Shown piece by piece: positions 8,926 through 16,622 of a stretch of DNA of 64,000 nt. Each line of letters begins with the position of its first letter. Within the stretch, counting starts at the first letter, position 1. The notes under the pieces were generated by a model. The model saw only the letters and a program-made list of their open reading frames with translations. It was not told the origin of the DNA and did no database searches. This stretch comes from Pustulibacterium marinum (lineage in GTDB: Bacteria; Bacteroidota; Bacteroidia; Flavobacteriales; Flavobacteriaceae): NCBI RefSeq assembly GCF_900116665.1, contig NZ_FPBK01000002.1:240360-304359 (forward strand). The letters are read 5' to 3'. The position numbers and the translations under genes were made by a program.

Positions 8926-9492
8926 CTACAGTGCTTTATGTAGCAAATACCATTGAAAGGCAACCATAGTTTTAAAGTCGTTGATTTTGGGTAGAAATGT
9001 TTTTATTTCTTCCGATGGTAATTTGATCAATTGAATGTCTTCAGACTCATTGTCCAATCCACCACCTTGTTTTACTTTATCTTCCGAAGTAACTTCAGCA
9101 TAATACATATACACATATTCGGTTTGCGTTCCCGGGGACGAATAGTAGGTTCCTATATGTGTTAATTCTTTGATAGAGTACCCTAACTCTTCCATGGTTT
9201 CTCTTTTGGCGGTGGTTTCGGGAGATTCGCCTTCGTCTACCATTCCAGCCGGAATTTCGGTCATCCATGGATGTCCGTTCTGAGAAGTTGGATATCTAAA
9301 CTGTTTTGTGAGCAAAAAGGAGTCGCTATCCTTTTCGTATATAAGTATTCCAACGGCATTTCCTTTGTTGAGCGATAACCTTGTGGCTTTGATATCTTTT
9401 TCTGGTTGAAAAGAATCGTGAGTTATTGTGGCTTTGGTAATTTGAAAAAAGTCATTAAAGACCAATTCTTCCTTTTCTATATTGAATTTCAT
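8926..9492 (-). CDS. Nudix hydrolase, ADP-ribose pyrophosphatase-like
   Basis: The 188-residue protein carries a complete Nudix box at residues 83-105 (G-x5-E-x7-RE-xx-EELG, read as GMVDEGES...RETMEELGY), which binds metal and cleaves a nucleoside diphosphate linked to another group. The QFRYPT and EIPAG segments before the box resemble NudF/ADP-ribose pyrophosphatases, so ADP-ribose or a sugar nucleotide is the likely substrate. The ATG overlaps the end of the HEAT-like gene by 4 bp, indicating translational coupling. Confidence 0.88.
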   Translation of the reverse strand: MKFNIEKEELVFNDFFQITKATITHDSFQPEKDIKATRLSLNKGNAVGILIYEKDSDSFLLTKQFRYPTSQNGHPWMTEIPAGMVDEGESPETTAKRETMEELGYSIKELTHIGTYYSSPGTQTEYVYMYYAEVTSEDKVKQGGGLDNESEDIQLIKLPSEEIKTFLPKINDFKTMVAFQWYLLHKAL

Positions 9493-10049
9493 CTACGCAT
9501 TTTTTTGAGAACATCTTTGGCAGCAGCTTTGTAAGCGGCCGAATGTTTCTCCATATTTTCCTGTAAAATTAAGGTTAATTCAGGATACACCCAATCACTG
9601 TCTTTGCCAATTAATTCTAAAATTCGCATAGCATATGCTTTAATGGCTACTTTTTCATTTCCAATAAGCCAGTCAAAACAAACTTCTATGATTTTTTCTT
9701 TCTTTTCTGGAGTGATGATAGATCTGAAAGGATAGCCAAAAGCAATTGGAAACCTGGTTCTTTCCAAGAAATTGTAGAGAACTCTCAACATGGGACGTTT
9801 GGCGCTGTCGTGTTTCAAACGGTGTACATTTTCTACTAGCGTAGGGAAGATATAAGGAAAAATCCTAACTCGATGTAAATAAACAGATTCAAACAACCAG
9901 CAGGCCTTTACAGACATTTCTTGGTCATCGTCAAAGCAAAGTTGTATGAGCTCTCTTTGTAAAGGTCTACTTTTGACAATGTCTCTTTCAAAACGAAATT
10001 TTCGTGCTTCTTGTCGAGTGGCTTTCTCCAATTCTTCTTTCAGGTTCAT
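9489..10049 (-). CDS. HEAT/ARM-repeat-like protein of unknown function
   Basis: The protein has 186 residues and no signal peptide, membrane segment or Cys/His metal motif. It is almost wholly alpha-helical, with repeating amphipathic pairs (SVKACWLFESVYLH, AKRPMLRVLYNFLE, AIKAYAMRILELIG, AYKAAAKDVLKKM), as expected for four or five HEAT-like repeats. It overlaps the Nudix gene by 4 bp and sits upstream of purB. Similar small helical proteins occur near purB in other flavobacteria, from memory. A scaffold or interaction role is possible; no catalytic function can be inferred. Confidence 0.75.
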   Translation of the reverse strand: MNLKEELEKATRQEARKFRFERDIVKSRPLQRELIQLCFDDDQEMSVKACWLFESVYLHRVRIFPYIFPTLVENVHRLKHDSAKRPMLRVLYNFLERTRFPIAFGYPFRSIITPEKKEKIIEVCFDWLIGNEKVAIKAYAMRILELIGKDSDWVYPELTLILQENMEKHSAAYKAAAKDVLKKMRR

Positions 10050-10159
10050 GACATATAGTATTCTTTAGATGAAAAGAAATTCATATTTTAAGTGAAAATT
10101 AAAAAACTATCCTATTTGATTTCTCTAAATTTACAGCAAATAATTATAAATACTTTAAG

Positions 10160-10630
10160 ATGTTTAAGAAAATTCTGCTTGTTCTTCTCATTGTTTTTAT
10201 TCTGATGCAATTTTTTCAGCCAGAAAAGAACATTTCAGAAATCACTCCTACTACTGATTTTATAATGATGAACAATCCGCCAGAAGAAGTAGCTCAAATT
10301 CTTCAAACATCTTGCTACGATTGCCATTCCAACAACACAAAGTATCCTTGGTACAACAAAATAGCGCCGGTATCCTATTTTTTAGCAAGTCATGTGAATG
10401 ATGGAAAAAAACATTTGAACTTTTCTGAGTGGGGAAAATATAATATACGTCAAAAAGCACATGCTTTAGATGAAATTATTGAAGAGGTTGAGCATAGAAA
10501 AATGCCTATGACCTCATACATTTCAATGCACGAAGAAGCTGCGATGAGTAATGAAGAAATTACAACACTTACCGAATATTTAGACAGGGCTTTAGGGATG
10601 ACGGAATTGCAGCAAGAGCGCGCACATTAA
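10160..10630 (+). CDS. Haem-binding domain protein with a CxxCH motif
   Basis: The 156-residue protein has an N-terminal hydrophobic segment (residues 4-18) that acts as a signal anchor. It is followed by CYDCH (C52, C55, H56), a classic covalent haem c site. The surroundings (LQTSCYDCHSNNTKYPWYN, ASHVNDGKKHLNFSEW, KMPMTSYISMH) match the Bacteroidota haem_bd domain. The conserved methionines near the C-terminus are candidate axial ligands. It is probably a periplasmic, membrane-anchored electron carrier or sensor. The following glycosyltransferase starts 8 bp downstream, so they may be co-transcribed, though a functional link is not obvious. Confidence 0.87.
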   Translation: MFKKILLVLLIVFILMQFFQPEKNISEITPTTDFIMMNNPPEEVAQILQTSCYDCHSNNTKYPWYNKIAPVSYFLASHVNDGKKHLNFSEWGKYNIRQKAHALDEIIEEVEHRKMPMTSYISMHEEAAMSNEEITTLTEYLDRALGMTELQQERAH

Positions 10631-10638
10631 AATTGTAA

Positions 10639-11874
10639 ATGGAAATAAAAAAACTTTTGATCATTGGTTTTGTATGGCCGGAACCGAATAGTTCTGCCGC
10701 AGGTAGCCGAATGATGCAGTTGATTGAACTGTTTTTAGAAAATAAGTACCAGGTAACTTTTGCGAGTAGTTGTGCCAAAACGGCCAATGCCATAGATTTA
10801 GCAACATTCGGAATCCATTCGGAATCAATTGCCCTGAACGATGCTAGTTTTGATGTTTTTGTAAAAGCCTTGAATCCAAACGTGGTGTTGTTTGATAGGT
10901 TTATGACCGAAGAACAGTTTGGTTGGCGCGTAGCAGAAAATTGTCCGGATGCTTTGCGTGTACTTGACACCGAAGACTTGCATTCGCTGAGAAAGGGTAG
11001 AGAAGAGGCTTTGAAACGAGAAGAGGAATTTTCTAAAAAATATTTATTTAACGATCACGCTAAGCGGGAAATTGCTAGTATGTATCGGTGTGATTTAAGT
11101 TTGATGATCTCTGAATTTGAAATGGAATTGTTGCAAGAAACATTCAAGTTTCCGAAAGAATTATTGATGTATTTGCCTTTTTTATTGGCAGAAACACAAC
11201 GAAATCATATTCCAAAGTTTGAAGACCGACAACACTTTATGACGATTGGAAATTTTTTACATCAGCCTAATTTTGATGGAGTACAATATCTTAAAGCTGA
11301 AATTTGGCCTTTGATCAAACAACAACTACCAAAAGCAGAAATGCATGTGTTTGGAGCCTACAAAAGTCAAAAAGTACAGCAACAACACAATGAAAAAGAT
11401 AAATTTTTAATCAAGGGTTTTGCTGATAATGTAGATGAGGTGATGTCGAATTCCAAAGTTTGTTTAGCAGCACTTCGTTTTGGTGCTGGACTCAAAGGAA
11501 AATTGTTTGATGCCATGCTCAATGGTACTCCGGCAGTAATGACGCCAATTGCTGCAGAAGGAATGTTTGGCAATGAACAACCCAATGGTTTTGTAGCAAA
11601 GACTCCGTCTGAATTTGCTGAAAAGGCGATTCAATTGTATACAGATGAAACTGTGTGGAAACAAGCTCAGGAAAACGGATTTCGGGTATTAGCAAATCGA
11701 TTTCAAAAGAAACAATTTCAAACGGCATTTTCAGATATGATTGAAATGCTTCAAACTAATTTAGAACAACATCGTTTGGATAATTTTACCGGTTCTATGT
11801 TAATGCATCATACATTGCAAAGTACCAAGTTTATGAGTCGCTGGATCGAAGCAAAAAATGCTTCAGCTCATTAA
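10639..11874 (+). CDS. Glycosyltransferase, GT4-like
   Basis: The 411-residue protein has the two-domain GT-B layout. An N-terminal segment (LLIIGFVWPEPNSSAAGSRMMQLI) resembles the acceptor-domain start of GT4 enzymes. The C-terminal nucleotide-sugar half carries FMTIGNFLHQPNFDGVQYL and FGAGLKGKLFDAMLNGTPAVMTPIAAEG; the K-x-x-E-like donor-binding region is variant (KLFDAM instead of K-x-x-EAM). It is cytoplasmic and its product is unknown. The last 12 bp overlap the 3' end of the convergent sirtuin gene. Confidence 0.83.
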   Translation: MEIKKLLIIGFVWPEPNSSAAGSRMMQLIELFLENKYQVTFASSCAKTANAIDLATFGIHSESIALNDASFDVFVKALNPNVVLFDRFMTEEQFGWRVAENCPDALRVLDTEDLHSLRKGREEALKREEEFSKKYLFNDHAKREIASMYRCDLSLMISEFEMELLQETFKFPKELLMYLPFLLAETQRNHIPKFEDRQHFMTIGNFLHQPNFDGVQYLKAEIWPLIKQQLPKAEMHVFGAYKSQKVQQQHNEKDKFLIKGFADNVDEVMSNSKVCLAALRFGAGLKGKLFDAMLNGTPAVMTPIAAEGMFGNEQPNGFVAKTPSEFAEKAIQLYTDETVWKQAQENGFRVLANRFQKKQFQTAFSDMIEMLQTNLEQHRLDNFTGSMLMHHTLQSTKFMSRWIEAKNASAH

Positions 11875-12543
11875 AAGATCAACAACTTTGCTCACTCCCG
11901 AGGAAGCTTTTTCAGCATACACTTTTAAATTTTTTCTATTGCTTTCTCCCAAGCTTGGATTGGGATCCACAAAATATACGGGAGTCTTTTTTGGTGCATA
12001 ATGAATGAGACTAGCCGCAGGATAAACTTGCATGGAAGTGCCAATAATCATAACAGCATCTGCATTGCTAATTTCGTCTACTGCATCTTCTAGCAGCGGA
12101 ACGGCTTCACCAAACCAAACAATATGTGGTCGCAGTTGATAACCGGCTTCACAAAGGTCTCCCACCGCAATATCTTTGGTCCACTCTCTAACGTCATTTT
12201 CATTTCCCGAACTTCTTATTTTGAACAGTTCGCCATGCAAATGAATTACTTTGGAACTTCCTGCACGCTCGTGCAAATCGTCTACATTTTGAGTAATAAT
12301 AACTACTTCATGTTTTTCTTCGAGCTTAGCCAATTGTTTGTGAGCTTCGTTAGGTAACGCATTTACCAATTGTTTTCTTCTTTCGTTATAAAAACTTAGC
12401 ACAAGTTCCGGGTTTTTAGCAAAACCTTCTGGTGATGCTACCTCCTTAACATCATGTCCTTCCCATAGTCCACCAGAATCTCTAAAAGTTTTTAGTCCAC
12501 TTTCGGCACTTACTCCTGCACCGGTTAATACAACAATTTTCAT
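11863..12543 (-). CDS. SIR2-family NAD-dependent protein deacylase, lacking zinc cysteines
   Basis: The 226-residue sirtuin removes acyl groups from lysines using NAD. Seen: GAGVSAESG (8-16) and TQNVDDLH (84-91) for NAD binding, catalytic His103 in HLHGE, and the Y52-x-x-R55 pair that favours succinyl/malonyl lysine in class III sirtuins. The zinc ribbon should follow HLHGE, but the four cysteines are missing: only Cys131 remains in the stretch up to LRPHIVWFGE, whose flanks align well to E. coli CobB. It is therefore probably a metal-free desuccinylase-like enzyme. Its 3' end overlaps the convergent glycosyltransferase by 12 bp. Confidence 0.9.
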   Translation of the reverse strand: MKIVVLTGAGVSAESGLKTFRDSGGLWEGHDVKEVASPEGFAKNPELVLSFYNERRKQLVNALPNEAHKQLAKLEEKHEVVIITQNVDDLHERAGSSKVIHLHGELFKIRSSGNENDVREWTKDIAVGDLCEAGYQLRPHIVWFGEAVPLLEDAVDEISNADAVMIIGTSMQVYPAASLIHYAPKKTPVYFVDPNPSLGESNRKNLKVYAEKASSGVSKVVDLLMS

Positions 12544-12555
12544 TTTTTTTAATTC

Positions 12556-12690
12556 TTTGAAAACCTAATATACACAAACTTCGTATATAGAGAAAACTGC
12601 TCTACATATATGTTCTGACTTTACCATTTTCATATAGTTTTAGGTTAGGTTTTTGAATTTTCTACAGTAGATAGATAAGTGGGTCAGAAC
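12556..12690. repeat. Two interleaved inverted repeats upstream of the sirtuin gene
   Basis: TTTGAAAACCTAA (12556-12568) is nearly complementary to TTAGGTTTTTGAA (12645-12657). GTTCTGAC (12612-12619) is exactly complementary to GTCAGAAC (12683-12690). The arms interleave (A-B-A'-B'), so in RNA they could only form together as a pseudoknot-like fold; in DNA they could be paired binding sites. No known RNA family is recognised. Confidence 0.4.
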
Positions 12691-12694
12691 AAAG

Positions 12695-12722
12695 AAAGGG
12701 CTGCAATTCTGCAGCCCTTTTT
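12695..12722. terminator. Terminator after the anti-sigma gene
   Basis: AAAGGGCTGCA (12695-12705), ATTC loop and TGCAGCCCTTT (12710-12720) form a perfect 11-bp stem flanked by T-rich sequence on both strands. It ends the sigma/anti-sigma transcript coming from the right. Confidence 0.8.
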
Positions 12723-12740
12723 ATATGATTTTAGTTATTT

Positions 12741-13511
12741 CTAAACTTTACCCAGCGTATATAATTGCTCCATGGTTGGAGATTCACTACCACCGGCAGG
12801 TTCTAAAGTGATACCAAAGGCATCGGCTGTAGTTACGTTGGCAACTCTAAACATTTTCATATCATTTTCATCAAAGTTGTCTAACAGACCAATACTTGTT
12901 GGGGTTAAAGGATCCATGGTTAAAGACCACACTTGATATACTTTTCCTTCTGGTGGCTCTGGTAAACCTTTACCGTCTATCATTACGCTATTAGATTCTT
13001 TATCCCAATATACATTGGCAACCGATGTTGGTGCTGCCGTTTGCCCTGCAAGTGTTACTCTGGTAAAATTACCTTCACGTAATTCTTCAAAAACAGCATT
13101 TTCAAGTTTTGATTTTTCCATGTCGGTTTCCATGGCTCGTTTTTCAGAACTTACTACTTGAAAACTTTCTTGTAGGTTATTGTATTTTGAATAGATACTA
13201 AAAATACCAACCAACAATAGAACTGCGGCAGCATAGCCAATAAAAGTTATGATTTTATTGGTTCGCATATTTACCACACGACCACCTCCAATGTTTAGCG
13301 CCGTTTTGATTCTTTCGTAATTTCGGGCACTCAAATATGGAGAGGTATACGTAGAAAGGCGGTATAGTGCATTTTCTATAGCGTCCACTTCTTCTTTTAC
13401 TTCTGGATGTTTCAAAATCATTTCGTGTACTTCCTGTTGTTCGTCTGGAGCGAGCGAACCGTACACATATAATTCTAATTTTCCTGATTCTATTAATTCT
13501 TCCTTCGTCAT
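12741..13511 (-). CDS. Anti-sigma factor, RskA-like
   Basis: The 256-residue protein is a single-pass membrane anti-sigma factor. An N-terminal cytoplasmic helical region (1-80: ELIESGKLELYVYGSLAPDEQQEV) resembles the zinc-free anti-sigma domain of the RskA group. A transmembrane helix spans about 87-106. A periplasmic RskA domain follows, with SVMIDGKGLPEPPEGKVYQVWSL and FGITLEPAGGSESPT. It starts 1 bp after the stop codon of the ECF sigma factor, as expected for a cognate pair. It would hold the sigma factor at the membrane until an envelope or redox signal triggers release. Confidence 0.92.
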   Translation of the reverse strand: MTKEELIESGKLELYVYGSLAPDEQQEVHEMILKHPEVKEEVDAIENALYRLSTYTSPYLSARNYERIKTALNIGGGRVVNMRTNKIITFIGYAAAVLLLVGIFSIYSKYNNLQESFQVVSSEKRAMETDMEKSKLENAVFEELREGNFTRVTLAGQTAAPTSVANVYWDKESNSVMIDGKGLPEPPEGKVYQVWSLTMDPLTPTSIGLLDNFDENDMKMFRVANVTTADAFGITLEPAGGSESPTMEQLYTLGKV

Positions 13512-13512
13512 A

Positions 13513-14043
13513 TTAACTGTCTAGCATGTTTCTTAATTCATTGATACAAGCTCTGTTTCTTGTTTTTACAGTTCCTAACGGAATTTCTAATTCTTCAGCG
13601 GTTTCCTTTTGTGTAAATCCTTTGAAGAACAAAAGATCTATAATTTTGATACACGTTGGTTTTAGCTTGTTGATGAAGTTTTTAATTCCAATAGCATCTG
13701 TTTTCGCATTCATGTTATAAGAACCTGTGATGATATGTACGAAATTATCAGTAGATAGGTTTTTTCTACTATTGTTATAGGATTTGGACCTATATTTATC
13801 AATAGCTGTATTTCGTGCAATGTTCAGGATCCAGGTGAAAAATCGTCCTTTGGAAGTGTCGTAACTATCTAGATTGTTCCAAATTTTCACGAATACTTCT
13901 TGCAAAACATCTTCCGATTCTTCTTTGTCTTTTACCACGTTATGAATGATGCCAAAAAGATTGTCTGCATACATGTCATACAAATAATCAAACGATTTCG
14001 GATCTTTTTTCTTGATGAGGATTATTAGTTGCTCTTGAGTCAT
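13513..14043 (-). CDS. ECF RNA polymerase sigma factor (SigK-like)
   Basis: The 176-residue protein has sigma-70 region 2 at about 22-90 (FDYLYDMYADNLFGII, SEDVLQEVFVKIWNNL, FFTWILNIARNTAIDKYR) for promoter -10 recognition and core binding. Region 4 is at about 122-172 (IKIIDLLFFKGFTQKETAEELEIPLGTVKTRNRACINELR), a helix-turn-helix for -35 recognition. Its pairing with an RskA-like anti-sigma factor resembles SigK/RskA systems. The exported protein gene lies 23 bp upstream and may share its transcript. Confidence 0.93.
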   Translation of the reverse strand: MTQEQLIILIKKKDPKSFDYLYDMYADNLFGIIHNVVKDKEESEDVLQEVFVKIWNNLDSYDTSKGRFFTWILNIARNTAIDKYRSKSYNNSRKNLSTDNFVHIITGSYNMNAKTDAIGIKNFINKLKPTCIKIIDLLFFKGFTQKETAEELEIPLGTVKTRNRACINELRNMLDS

Positions 14044-14066
14044 GTAACTAAAATAGTAAAATAAAA

Positions 14067-15179
14067 CTAATGCCCCTTCTTCCAGTTTTTAAAAGTCTTG
14101 GTTTTATAAAAATCATTCATATCGTTTTTTACTAAATCGATTAGATCTTTTTTTGAGTAGCCGTCATTCACCATATTAGAGAGTAGAGTAATGGCATTTT
14201 CTGGTTCATCTAGTTCATGATAAGTGTGAAGGAGCATAACATCTGCTTCTACAAACGAGGGATATTCTTTAATTATGTATTCATAATTTTCTTTGGCAAG
14301 ATAAAATTCATCAATTTCAAAGGCGTAATTGGCTTTAAAGTATTTTAGAAAATCATCGTCTGTATAAATTTCAAGATCATCAATGGCTCTAAATAGATTG
14401 TTGAAATCTTTTTTTAAGTAGAAATAATCAATAGAAAGTAATGTAATACATGGGTCTTGAGGATACTTTTCTAAAATCTCAAGCATACTTTCTGTATAAG
14501 CTTGATCACTATACTCAGATGCACTTTGCGATTTTAAAATCAAAAAAGTTCTATCTATAATGGTTGTATCGGTTATCTTTTCAGCTACTTTGAATGCTTT
14601 TTCGTTCAATCCTAAATTTTTCAGTACTAAAAATTTCTTATAAAGGTCTGCATCTGTCTTGCTTTCCGAATTAAAAGAATTATTGAATGAATTGGCGAGC
14701 ATATCACTGAAATCTTGTCCTGTGAGTAGTATATAAATATCTTTAAGAATAAATTTATCATCCTTATAGGTAGCTATATATTGATGATAATTTAAACCAG
14801 AATCATTAGAAAAGTATCGGAACAAAGCATAGAAGGTATTGTCGTCATCCCTAGTATAATTAATAAAATTATAATACTCTCCTGCATTGATAGCATTATG
14901 CATATTCGTAGTTAATGCAGCATATCCTTTTTCTATTTCCTTCTTGTAAATATCTTTATAAAGCGTATCTGGAACTTTAGTTAAGATTTTTTCGATAGTT
15001 GTAGAATCTGTATGCTTAAAGATAAACTCCCGATCGTTCTTATCAATGGCTGTTGAGATTTCGTCTATAAAATTAAAGAAATGCGTAAGTGTATCTATTT
15101 CTTCAGTTTGTATAGGCTCTTCTTGGCCGTAACTGCTACAATAGGAAAAAATTAAAATGATAAGTAGAAGATGTTTCAT
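14067..15179 (-). CDS. Exported protein of unknown function with helical repeats
   Basis: The protein has 370 residues from ATG 15179, or 372 from ATG 15185; the inner start gives a standard signal peptide (MKHLLLIILIF ... SYG, cleavage likely before QEE). The C-terminal two thirds are rich in TPR-like helix pairs (LKNLGLNEKAFKVAEKI, FDEFYLAKENYEYIIKEYP, HTYHELDEPENAITLLS). The N-terminal half is acidic and resembles uncharacterised Bacteroidota exported proteins. It lies just upstream of the ECF sigma gene on the same strand, so it may be part of that envelope-stress unit. No enzyme motif is visible. Confidence 0.75.
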   Translation of the reverse strand: MKHLLLIILIFSYCSSYGQEEPIQTEEIDTLTHFFNFIDEISTAIDKNDREFIFKHTDSTTIEKILTKVPDTLYKDIYKKEIEKGYAALTTNMHNAINAGEYYNFINYTRDDDNTFYALFRYFSNDSGLNYHQYIATYKDDKFILKDIYILLTGQDFSDMLANSFNNSFNSESKTDADLYKKFLVLKNLGLNEKAFKVAEKITDTTIIDRTFLILKSQSASEYSDQAYTESMLEILEKYPQDPCITLLSIDYFYLKKDFNNLFRAIDDLEIYTDDDFLKYFKANYAFEIDEFYLAKENYEYIIKEYPSFVEADVMLLHTYHELDEPENAITLLSNMVNDGYSKKDLIDLVKNDMNDFYKTKTFKNWKKGH

Positions 15180-15244
15180 ATGCATACCTAATATTTATGA
15201 TCAGGAATTTTGAAGATACATAAAAAACATTTTTTATACAATAA

Positions 15245-15967
15245 TTACATTCTATTCCGTATAAATGAGGGTAATGCTTTAATTATAAAGGCTATGATAC
15301 TCCATCTTCTAGATACGTAGCCTACTTTTCTTTTGTTTTTGATCATGGAATATATTTGCCTCCCTGCTTTTTCTTGTGATGCAACCCAAAACATCTTTTT
15401 TCCTTTGGTAAGCGGCGTATCTACAAATCCCGGTCTTACGTCTGTAATATAAATCGGCTTTTTAGATTTATGAGCTTTTTGTCGTAGTCCTTCCAAATAG
15501 GATGCTTGATAGGCTTTTGCTGCATGATAAGCCGGAGCCACTCTGCTACCAAAAACAGCTGATAAGGATGTAATTCCTACAAAGTGTCCGTACGCTTGTT
15601 TTTCAAAAAAACGATAACTCCAGTCTGCTGCTTCTGTGAACCCTAGAACATTGACTTTATTTGCTCGATTTTCAACCTGATGCCCTAGGTTTTTGTTAAG
15701 ATTACCTATACCTGCGCTATACACCAAAAGATCTAAAGAGCCGTTTAATTTATTATTTACAAATGTTTCGAGTTTTTTAGAGATATCGTCTTCAATACAA
15801 TTTAAACATTCCACTTCTACGGCATCACTTTTCTTAAAGTCATAGATTTGAGATTCTACACAAGCGCGTGTACCTGTTACAATTACTTTGTAGTTATTTT
15901 CTAGAAGTTTATCTGTAATTCCATGGCCTATTCCAGATGTTCCACCTACGACAATGGCATGCTTCAT
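15245..15967 (-). CDS. Short-chain dehydrogenase/reductase
   Basis: The 240-residue classical SDR has a cofactor loop GGTSGIG (8-14), structural YSAG (83-86), Asn106, and catalytic Ser134, Tyr147 and Lys151 (YHAAK). The TGTR at 31-34 after the second strand suggests NADP preference. The C-terminus is basic and hydrophobic (VGYVSRRWSIIAFIIKALPSFIRNRM), as in membrane-associated SDRs, so a lipid-like substrate is possible. The gene is divergent from the SRPBCC gene and alone in its transcript. Confidence 0.87.
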   Translation of the reverse strand: MKHAIVVGGTSGIGHGITDKLLENNYKVIVTGTRACVESQIYDFKKSDAVEVECLNCIEDDISKKLETFVNNKLNGSLDLLVYSAGIGNLNKNLGHQVENRANKVNVLGFTEAADWSYRFFEKQAYGHFVGITSLSAVFGSRVAPAYHAAKAYQASYLEGLRQKAHKSKKPIYITDVRPGFVDTPLTKGKKMFWVASQEKAGRQIYSMIKNKRKVGYVSRRWSIIAFIIKALPSFIRNRM

Positions 15968-16088
15968 AAAATTTTGGTTTGATAATTTTTAATTTTAAAT
16001 ATTGAAAATATTTCTATATTGGCATACAAATTTGGTAATATAAGAAATTATACAGAAATACCGAATATACCCCTTAAACCCCTTTCAA

Positions 16089-16622
16089 ATGACAACCATT
16101 TTTTATGTATCAATAATTTTGGTTACAATTATTGTTTTTTTAGCTTTTATTGCTCCTAAAAATTATCACGTATGTAGAAGCATTGTAATTCAAAGACCAA
16201 AAAGTGAAGTTTTTCTGTTTCTTAAGTATTTAAAAAATCAAGATCAATGGTCACCTTGGAACAAAAAGGATGTAAACATGAAAAAAACTTATGTTGGCAC
16301 CGATGGAGAAATTGGTTTTATAAGTGCTTGGGAAGGTAATAAAGATGTTGGAGCAGGAGAGCAAGAATTGATAAATTTTGTTGATGGTGAACTTATTCAA
16401 AGTCAATTACGATTTTTAAAGCCTTGGAAATCTACTTCAGATGCATATATTAGATTAGAGGAACTCAATGAAGCAACTCAAGTAACTTGGGGATTTTCTG
16501 GTCATAATAAATTTCCTGCCAGTATCTTTATGTTGTTTATGGATATGGATAAAGCTGTAGGGAAAGATTTTAATGAAGGTTTGAAAAATTTGAAGAGAAT
16601 TCTAGAATCTGTAAACGATTAA
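16089..16622 (+). CDS. SRPBCC-family (polyketide cyclase-like) protein with membrane anchor
   Basis: The 177-residue protein has an N-terminal transmembrane helix (3-23) and a START/Bet v 1-like fold of about 150 residues (RSIVIQRPKSEVFLFLK, DQWSPWNKKDVNMKKTY, GFISAWEGNKDVGAGEQEL). Members bind small hydrophobic ligands; the ligand here is unknown. Its TAA stop overlaps the stop codon of the convergent amylase by 4 bp. Confidence 0.83.
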   Translation: MTTIFYVSIILVTIIVFLAFIAPKNYHVCRSIVIQRPKSEVFLFLKYLKNQDQWSPWNKKDVNMKKTYVGTDGEIGFISAWEGNKDVGAGEQELINFVDGELIQSQLRFLKPWKSTSDAYIRLEELNEATQVTWGFSGHNKFPASIFMLFMDMDKAVGKDFNEGLKNLKRILESVND

